NCBI GenBank assembly: GCA_024641015.1
Contig: JAHEDU010000036.1
Location: forward strand, 1 to 36,823
Origin: Micrococcales bacterium
GTDB taxonomy: Bacteria; Actinomycetota; Actinomycetes; Actinomycetales; Microbacteriaceae
DNA length: 36,823 nt
Direction: 5' to 3'
Part shown: one piece after another, positions 29,354-36,823 of the stretch
Position numbering within the stretch: the stretch's first letter is position 1
How the letters are laid out: every line of letters begins with the position of its first letter
The notes under the pieces: generated by a model
The model's input: the letters and a program-made list of their open reading frames with translations, nothing else
What the model was told of the DNA's origin: nothing
Databases searched by the model: none
Translations under genes and position numbers: made by a program

Positions 29354-29802
29354 GCACACCGGTTACCACCCCTGCGCTTGTTTCCATCGATACTCAGGCC
29401 ACCACCAAGGCCGAGGTCATCCGTGAACTCGCCGAGCGACTCGTCGCCGAGGGCCGCGTCACCGACATCGATTCGTACCTCGCCGACGTTGCGAAGCGCG
29501 AAGAGGTCATGGCGACGGGAATCCAGGGCGGCATCGGAATCCCCCACGCTCGCAGCGAATGCGTGACCGCTCCGTCGGTTGCTGTCGCGACGAGCAAGGA
29601 CGGAATCCCGTTCGGCGCACCGGACGGTCCCGCCCACCTCATCTTCCTCATCGCCGCACCGACCGGAGCCGATGACAGCCACCTCCAGATTCTCGCCGCC
29701 ATCGCCCGCCGGGTCATGCGCGACGAGTTCCGCGATGCACTTCGCACCGCTACCGACCCGGCGTTCATCGCCGACACCATGACCAAGGAGGTCCAGCAGT
29801 GA
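29350..29802 (+). CDS. PTS fructose transporter subunit IIA
   Basis: IQGGIGIPHARSE active-site His region, FLIAAPTGADDSHLQILAAIARRVM. Confidence 0.93.
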   Translation: MSTPVTTPALVSIDTQATTKAEVIRELAERLVAEGRVTDIDSYLADVAKREEVMATGIQGGIGIPHARSECVTAPSVAVATSKDGIPFGAPDGPAHLIFLIAAPTGADDSHLQILAAIARRVMRDEFRDALRTATDPAFIADTMTKEVQQ

Positions 29803-30218
29803 AATTCGTCTGCGTCACGTCCTGCATTACAGGAATCGCCCACACCTACATGGCCGCCGAAGCTCTCGAGCAGGCTGGCAAGAAGTTGGGACACGAAGTT
29901 CTCGTCGAAACGCAGGGCTCGGCCGGGTCGAACCCGTTCAAGCAGGACGTTATCGACTCCGCTGACGGCGTCATCTTCGCCGTCGACCTCGAGGTAAACG
30001 GTCGCGACCGTTTCGCCGGCAAGCCCTTCCTTCAGGTTGGCGTTGCCAAGGCGATCAACGGAGCACCTGCCCTCATCGAGCAGCTCATCGCTCAAATTAA
30101 CGACGGCACAGCCGCAAAGGTTGGCGACCCCGCACCCGCAAAGCCGGTTGCAGAGTCGTCCGACGGTGAACCCAAGAAGAAGGGCTTCTTCGGAGGCCTT
30201 TTCGGCGGGGGTCACTGA
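29799..30218 (+). CDS. PTS fructose transporter subunit IIB
   Basis: KFVCVTSCITGIAHTYMAAEALEQAGKKLGHEVLVETQGSAG; C-terminal Ala/Pro/Lys linker ending KKKGFFGGLFGGGH. Confidence 0.92.
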   Translation: MKFVCVTSCITGIAHTYMAAEALEQAGKKLGHEVLVETQGSAGSNPFKQDVIDSADGVIFAVDLEVNGRDRFAGKPFLQVGVAKAINGAPALIEQLIAQINDGTAAKVGDPAPAKPVAESSDGEPKKKGFFGGLFGGGH

Positions 30219-30225
30219 CCACAAG

Positions 30226-30249
30226 CTTGAACCGCACCCGCGGTTCAAG
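30226..30249 (+). other. intercistronic hairpin between IIB and IIC (10-bp perfect stem, 4-nt loop)
   Basis: CTTGAACCGC (30226-30235) ACCC GCGGTTCAAG (30240-30249); no downstream T-tract. Confidence 0.85.
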
Positions 30250-30272
30250 GTCTAACAACTAGCAATGGAGCT

Positions 30273-30287
30273 TTTAGGAGGCCTAAA
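30273..30287 (+). promoter_or_regulatory. candidate SD-sequestering hairpin immediately before the PTS IIC start
   Basis: TTTAGG (30273-30278) AGG CCTAAA (30282-30287) contains the SD AGGAGG (30276-30281); TTG start at 30288. Confidence 0.6.
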
Positions 30288-31421
30288 TTGACTAGCACTT
30301 CAACAGGAGCACGCGTCCGCCAGTGGCTGATGACCGGTGTTTCCTACATGATTCCGTTCGTTGCCGCGGGTGGAATCCTGATTGCCCTCGGATTCCTTCT
30401 CGGCGCAGCCGGGTTCGGTACCGACGGTATTCACGCATATGACGCTGCAAAGATGGGCGTCGCAAACGAGGACGGTTCGCTGAACCTCAACCCCGCCAAC
30501 ATCGGCACCTGGGCATTCGTAATCTTCTGGCTCGGAAAGGCCGCTTTCGCGTTCTTCGTTCCGGTCCTCGCAGGTTACATCGCCTACGCAATCGCTGACC
30601 GCCCCGGTCTTGCTCCCGGCTTCGTTGCCGGTGCGCTCGCAACCGGTGTCGACGGCAACCCCCTCGGAACGGGCACCGGATTCCTCGGCGCCATCCTCGG
30701 TGGTTTCGTTGCAGGTCTCGTTGCACTCTGGATCAGCCGCTGGCCGGTCCCGAACTGGATCAAGCCCCTCATGCCCGTTGTTGCGATCCCGCTTCTCGCG
30801 TCGATCGTTGCCGGTCTTGCGATGGTCTTCGTCTTCAAGGGCCCCATCGGTGGCTTGATGACCGCGCTGACCGACTGGCTCAACGGCATCGGAACGACTC
30901 AGCTCGTCCTGCTCGGAATCATCATCGGTCTCATGATGGCATTCGACATGGGTGGCCCCGTCAACAAGGTTGCGTACACCTTCGGTGTTACCGGTCTTGC
31001 TGCTGCGGGAACCGCTGCGTCGGCTCCTCAGTTCCAGGTCATGGCAATCGTTATGGCTGCCGGTATGACCCCTCCGCTCGGTCTCGCACTCGCAACCGTT
31101 CTTCGCAAGTCGCTGTTCACTGACAGCGAGCGCGAAAACGGTAAGGCTGCGTGGCTGCTCGGTGCTTCGTTCATCTCTGAAGGTGCGATTCCGTTCGCCG
31201 CTGCAGACCCGATCCGCGTGATCCCCTCGATCATGGCTGGTTCGGCTGTTACCGGTGCACTCGTTGCCGTCTTCGGAAACGAACTGCGCGCTCCTCACGG
31301 TGGAATCTTCGTGTTCCCGCTCGTGTCGAACCCGCTCACCTACATCGTCGCAATCCTCGTTGGTACGGCCGTGACCGCTGGTCTCGTTGTCGTCCTCAAG
31401 GGACTCGGCGCCAAGAAGTAG
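30288..31421 (+). CDS. PTS fructose transporter subunit IIC
   Basis: Hydrophobic, MIPFVAAGGILIALGFLLG, FDMGGPVNKVAYTFG, SEGAIPFAAADPIRVIPS; TTG start with AGGAGG SD. Confidence 0.92.
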   Translation: MTSTSTGARVRQWLMTGVSYMIPFVAAGGILIALGFLLGAAGFGTDGIHAYDAAKMGVANEDGSLNLNPANIGTWAFVIFWLGKAAFAFFVPVLAGYIAYAIADRPGLAPGFVAGALATGVDGNPLGTGTGFLGAILGGFVAGLVALWISRWPVPNWIKPLMPVVAIPLLASIVAGLAMVFVFKGPIGGLMTALTDWLNGIGTTQLVLLGIIIGLMMAFDMGGPVNKVAYTFGVTGLAAAGTAASAPQFQVMAIVMAAGMTPPLGLALATVLRKSLFTDSERENGKAAWLLGASFISEGAIPFAAADPIRVIPSIMAGSAVTGALVAVFGNELRAPHGGIFVFPLVSNPLTYIVAILVGTAVTAGLVVVLKGLGAKK

Positions 31422-31433
31422 GGTGCATAAACG

Positions 31434-31458
31434 GCGATGGCTCGCACGTTGCCATCGC
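31434..31458 (+). other. hairpin upstream of the terminator (8-bp stem)
   Basis: GCGATGGC (31434-31441), 9-nt loop, GCCATCGC (31451-31458). Confidence 0.7.
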
Positions 31459-31462
31459 GGGA

Positions 31463-31495
31463 GGGCCCAGGGAAACCTGGGCCCTTTCCCTTTGC
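31463..31495 (+). terminator. Rho-independent-like terminator of the fructose operon
   Basis: GGGCCCAGG GAAA CCTGGGCCC (31463-31484) followed by TTTCCCTTT. Confidence 0.85.
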
Positions 31496-31522
31496 CCGTC
31501 ACGCGGAAAGTAGGATTGAGCC

Positions 31523-33362
<1,840 letters not shown>

Positions 33363-33435
33363 ATTTCGCCCTCAGCAGATTCATAGGCACCGGATGGTGC
33401 TGAATGCCGAAATGGGGCTACCATTTAAGTGAGCA

Positions 33436-33561
33436 CGTGCTCCGGGGTCAGTGAAAATCTGAGCCGGCGGTTAAAGTCCGCGACCCGAGTGATTTCGATC
33501 TCTCGGTTGATTCGGTGAAATTCCGAAACCGACGGTTAAAGTCCGGATGGGAGGAAGCACG
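33436..33561 (+). promoter_or_regulatory. FMN riboswitch aptamer (RFN element)
   Basis: P1 CGTGCTCC/GGAAGCACG plus conserved GGGGTCAGTGAAAATCTGAGCCGGCGGTTAAAGTCCGCGACCC and TTCGGTGAAATTCCGAAACCGACGGTTAAAGTCCGGATGGGAGGAAGCAC; directly upstream of ribD. Confidence 0.95.
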
Positions 33562-33611
33562 ATGGGCTGGGCGTTACCTGACGCACAGTTCGCGACCACT
33601 TGTCGCATCCC

Positions 33612-33635
33612 CGGACTCTGCTCAGAAGGAGTCCG
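33612..33635 (+). promoter_or_regulatory. ribD SD-sequestering hairpin (riboswitch expression platform)
   Basis: CGGACTC (33612-33618) pairs with GAGTCCG (33629-33635); SD AAGGAG at 33626-33631, ATG at 33638. Confidence 0.75.
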
Positions 33636-33637
33636 AA

Positions 33638-34642
33638 ATGACCACACCATACGATGACGCAGTTCGTCGCGCCGCTGAGCTCGCTGTTCGCGGCCCCAGG
33701 ACTGGCGAAAACCCCCAGGTCGGTTGTGTCCTGCTCGATGCGAGCGGAACGATCGTCGCCGAAGGGTGGCACCGCGGAGCGGGTACGCCCCACGCCGAAG
33801 TTGATGCACTGTCGAAGGTCGAGGACGCCACTGGGCTGACCGCCGTCGTCACGCTTGAGCCTTGTAACCACACCGGCCGCACCGGACCGTGCGCCCAGGC
33901 GCTCATCGCCGCCGGGATTTCTCGCGTCGTGTTCTCGCAGAAGGACCCCGGAGTCGAAGCGGGTGGAGGGGCAGAGACCCTGCGCGCCGCGGGCATCGAA
34001 GTGATCCCCGAAGTGTTGCCCGAGGTCGGCGAGGAACTCGTCCACCGCTGGTTGACCGCGAACCGTCTTGGTCGCCCGTGGGTCACCGCAAAGTGGGGTT
34101 CGTCGCTTGACGGCCGCACCGCGGCCACCGATGGTTCGAGCCAGTGGATTACCTCGGCCGAATCCCGCGAATACATTCACCTGCTGCGCTCGCAGCATGA
34201 CACCATCGCCGTCGGCACGGGAACCGCGCTGACCGACAACCCCAGCCTCACGGCCCGCACGCCCGACGGGAACCTGTTCCCCAATCAGCCGCTGCCCGTC
34301 GTCATCGGAACACGTGACATCCCCGCGGGGTCCAGCCTCTGGAGCCACCCGCGTGGCGTACTCCAAGAATCCGGCGACCTCACCGAAATCCTCGAGCGCC
34401 TCTACGGCATCGGTGTTCGCAGCCTCTTCCTTGAAGGTGGACCCGGCCTGATGAACTCGTTCATCCGCGAAGGGCTCGTCGACGAGTACGTTGTCTGCAT
34501 CGCTCCCCTGCTTCTCGGCGGGGACCGAACGGCAACCGGTGATCTCGGAATCAACACGCTCACCGCTGGACGCCGACTCACCGTCCTCGACACCAAACAC
34601 CTCGGAGGCGACATCGTCGTCACCGCACGGGAGGCGCACTAA
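33638..34642 (+). CDS. ribD: bifunctional riboflavin deaminase/reductase
   Basis: MTTPYDDAVRRAAELAVRGPRTGENPQVGCVLLD, HAEVDAL, PCNHTGRTGPCAQAL, reductase domain KWGSSLDGRTAATDGSSQWIT. Start placed at 33638, after the riboswitch. Confidence 0.95.
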   Translation: MTTPYDDAVRRAAELAVRGPRTGENPQVGCVLLDASGTIVAEGWHRGAGTPHAEVDALSKVEDATGLTAVVTLEPCNHTGRTGPCAQALIAAGISRVVFSQKDPGVEAGGGAETLRAAGIEVIPEVLPEVGEELVHRWLTANRLGRPWVTAKWGSSLDGRTAATDGSSQWITSAESREYIHLLRSQHDTIAVGTGTALTDNPSLTARTPDGNLFPNQPLPVVIGTRDIPAGSSLWSHPRGVLQESGDLTEILERLYGIGVRSLFLEGGPGLMNSFIREGLVDEYVVCIAPLLLGGDRTATGDLGINTLTAGRRLTVLDTKHLGGDIVVTAREAH

Positions 34643-35248
34643 ATGTTCACGGGAATCATTGCTGAACTCGGCACGATCGAATTGGTCGAGCCCAGCGGAG
34701 ACTCGGTACGCGTTGTCGTTCGCGCGCCGAAGGCGGTCGCCAAGGCCAACCACGGCGACTCCATCGCCTTGTCGGGCGTCTGCCTCACGGTCATCGAACA
34801 GACCAGCGAGACATTCACCGCCGACGTCATGGGTCAGACGATTGCCATGTCCAACCCTGACCAGTGGGTTGCCGGTCGAACCGTGAACGTCGAGTCCGCG
34901 ATGGCCGTCGGTGACCAGCTGGGCGGGCACATCGTTCAGGGTCACGTCGACGGAACCGCCCGCGTGCTCTCAACCGCGCAGAGCGGCGACTGGCGCGTGA
35001 TTCGGTTCGCGCTGGACGCGGCACACGCTCCTCTCGTCGTTGACAAGGGGTCCATCACCATCGACGGCGTCTCGTTGACCGTTTCCGCGGTTGGCGACGA
35101 CTGGTGCGAGGTGTCCCTCATTCCCGAGACCCTCGTTGCGACGACACTGGGTCGCCTTGAACCAGGTGCGCTCGTCAACGTCGAAACCGACATCTTCGCG
35201 CGTCACGTCGCGCGACTCGCCCATTTTGCGAAGGGAGGCGCCTCATGA
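34643..35248 (+). CDS. ribE: riboflavin synthase alpha chain
   Basis: MFTGIIAELGTIE, GDSIALSGVCLTV, GGHIVQGHVDGTA, DGVSLTV internally repeated domains. Confidence 0.95.
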   Translation: MFTGIIAELGTIELVEPSGDSVRVVVRAPKAVAKANHGDSIALSGVCLTVIEQTSETFTADVMGQTIAMSNPDQWVAGRTVNVESAMAVGDQLGGHIVQGHVDGTARVLSTAQSGDWRVIRFALDAAHAPLVVDKGSITIDGVSLTVSAVGDDWCEVSLIPETLVATTLGRLEPGALVNVETDIFARHVARLAHFAKGGAS

Positions 35249-36483
35249 GCGCCCTGACCACAGCCATTGCCGACCTCAAGGCTGGCAAGCCAATTATCGT
35301 CATCGATTCACCCGACCGTGAGAACGAGGGTGACATCGTGATGGCCGCCCAGTTTGCGACGACCGAGTGGATCGCGTTCACGATTCGTTACACGAGCGGA
35401 TTCTTGTGTGCACCGATGACGAACGCGCGCGCAAACGAACTCGAACTGCCGTTGATGGTCGAGAACAACCAGGATTCGCGCAGCACGGCGTACACCGTCA
35501 GTGTCGATGCCGCGGAAGGCGTTTCGACAGGGATTTCCGCTGCCGACCGTGCGTTGACGCTACGAGTTCTCGCCAACGCGTCGACGGGACCGGCTGACCT
35601 CGTCCGTCCCGGTCACATCATTCCGCTTCGCGCGGTTCCGGGCGGAGTGCGCGAACGCGCCGGCCACACCGAAGCCACCGTCGACCTTCTGACGCTTGCC
35701 GGACTCGAACCCGTCGGTGTCATCGGCGAAATCACGAACGACGACGGTTCGATGGCACGAGGCCCCGAACTTGCCGTCTTCGCCGAGAAGCACGGACTGA
35801 CCATCGTCTCGATCGAGGAGCTCGCCGAACACCTCGACTCTGAATGGTTACCGCTTCAGGACCCGAACCAGCACCGCTATCCGTTCGAGGTCGAGACCGT
35901 CGTCCCCACCGAACACGGCACCTTCCGCCTTCGCGCGTACCGTGACTCGGCGCTTCACGTCGATCACGTCGCAATTGTCTCCGGCGAACCCCAAGACGGC
36001 GCTCTCGTGCGACTCCACTCGGAGTGCGTGACGGGTGAAGCAATGGGCTCGCTCAAGTGTGAATGCGGTCCGCAACTTCAAGCGGCGATGGATCAGATCG
36101 ACGAGCACGGTGGAATTGTGATCTACCTTCGCGGGCACGAAGGCCGTGGAATCGGGCTCACCAACAAGCTCAAGGCGTATCGACTTCAAGAAGACGGGCT
36201 CGACACCCTCGATGCCAACCTCGCGCTCGGCCTTCCCGCCGACGCGCGTGATTACGGTGTCGCCGCGGCGATCCTGCGCGACCTCGGCATCTCGACGATT
36301 CGCCTTCTGTCGAACAACCCCGAAAAGCGTCGCCAGCTCAACGAGTACGGCATCGAAGTGTCCGAATTCGTTCCCCTCGTCGTCGGTGTTGGCGACGTTA
36401 ACAAGGCGTACCTCGGCGCGAAGCGCGACCGCATGGGTCACAACCTGCCGACGTCACTTCCGAACACTCCCGAGGAGGCGTAA
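35245..36483 (+). CDS. ribBA: bifunctional 3,4-dihydroxy-2-butanone-4-phosphate synthase / GTP cyclohydrolase II
   Basis: DRENEGDIVMAAQ, RPGHIIPLRA, AGHTEATVDL; HSECVTGEAMGSLKCECGPQL, GHEGRGIGLTNKLKAY. Confidence 0.95.
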   Translation: MSALTTAIADLKAGKPIIVIDSPDRENEGDIVMAAQFATTEWIAFTIRYTSGFLCAPMTNARANELELPLMVENNQDSRSTAYTVSVDAAEGVSTGISAADRALTLRVLANASTGPADLVRPGHIIPLRAVPGGVRERAGHTEATVDLLTLAGLEPVGVIGEITNDDGSMARGPELAVFAEKHGLTIVSIEELAEHLDSEWLPLQDPNQHRYPFEVETVVPTEHGTFRLRAYRDSALHVDHVAIVSGEPQDGALVRLHSECVTGEAMGSLKCECGPQLQAAMDQIDEHGGIVIYLRGHEGRGIGLTNKLKAYRLQEDGLDTLDANLALGLPADARDYGVAAAILRDLGISTIRLLSNNPEKRRQLNEYGIEVSEFVPLVVGVGDVNKAYLGAKRDRMGHNLPTSLPNTPEEA

Positions 36484-36485
36484 AC

Positions 36486-36823
36486 ATGGCCGGGCACGGT
36501 TCACCCGAGATCGCAATTTCCGCTCCCGGAATGAAGGTGACGGTCATTGCTGGATCGTGGCACGACGAGATCACGGACGGCCTCATTGCAGGCTCTCAGC
36601 GGGTGCTCGACGCCGCCGGTGCCGACCACACGCTGGTTCGTGCGCCCGGCGCATTCGAACTTCCCGTGCTCGCGAAGGCCGCCCTGGAGAACGGAGCCGA
36701 AGCGGTTGTCTGCCTCGGCGTGATTATCCGCGGCGGTACTCCTCACTTCGAATTCGTGTCCAACGCGGCGACGGACGGGCTGACGCGCGTTGCGCTCGAC
36801 ACCGGCAAGCCCGTCGGGTTCGG
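36486..36823 (+). CDS. ribH: 6,7-dimethyl-8-ribityllumazine synthase (truncated by window end)
   Basis: MAGHGSPEIAISAPGMKVTVIAGSWHDEITDGLIAGSQRVL...RAPGAFELPVLAKAAL...CLGVIIRGGTPHFEFVSNA. Confidence 0.94.
   Translation, partial: MAGHGSPEIAISAPGMKVTVIAGSWHDEITDGLIAGSQRVLDAAGADHTLVRAPGAFELPVLAKAALENGAEAVVCLGVIIRGGTPHFEFVSNAATDGLTRVALDTGKPVGF

Noticed and set aside
33515-33637. Upstream extension of the ribD ORF into the leader
   Set aside because: Overlaps the FMN riboswitch; the ATG at 33638 has a well-placed SD and the conserved N-terminus.

Overview
The window is a GC-rich actinobacterial core-metabolism segment with about 39 CDSs and almost no non-coding space. I found no tRNA, rRNA, CRISPR or mobile element. 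In order it contains: purE(partial)/purK; birA, acyl-CoA carboxylase epsilon and beta; a TRAM-type RNA methyltransferase divergent from maf; the biotinylated acyl-CoA carboxylase alpha; an LpdA-like flavoprotein; punA, a PGM2-like phosphomutase, an MFS transporter, a cytochrome P450 and trhO; a nucleoside uptake/catabolism operon (BMP lipoprotein, ABC ATPase, two permeases, cdd, deoA, add); mannose-1-P guanylyltransferase; sdhCDAB; a fructose operon with a split PTS (fruR, fruK, IIA, IIB, IIC); xth; trpS; and an FMN riboswitch followed by ribD-ribE-ribBA-ribH(partial). From memory, the gene order resembles the Mycobacterium tuberculosis purE..sdhB interval. No obviously new protein system is visible. 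The most interesting signals are cis-regulatory: (i) an FMN riboswitch whose expression platform shows explicit mutually exclusive pairing around the ribD Shine-Dalgarno; (ii) a 69-bp gap before PTS IIC with a perfect 10-bp hairpin, an SD-sequestering hairpin and an 8-codon micro-ORF ending on the TTG start; (iii) a repeated -10-like hexamer 6-7 nt upstream of at least eight start codons, which suggests widespread leaderless mRNAs; (iv) operator-like repeats upstream of the nucleoside-binding lipoprotein and fruR. Product names come from reading the translations for motifs; no database search was run.
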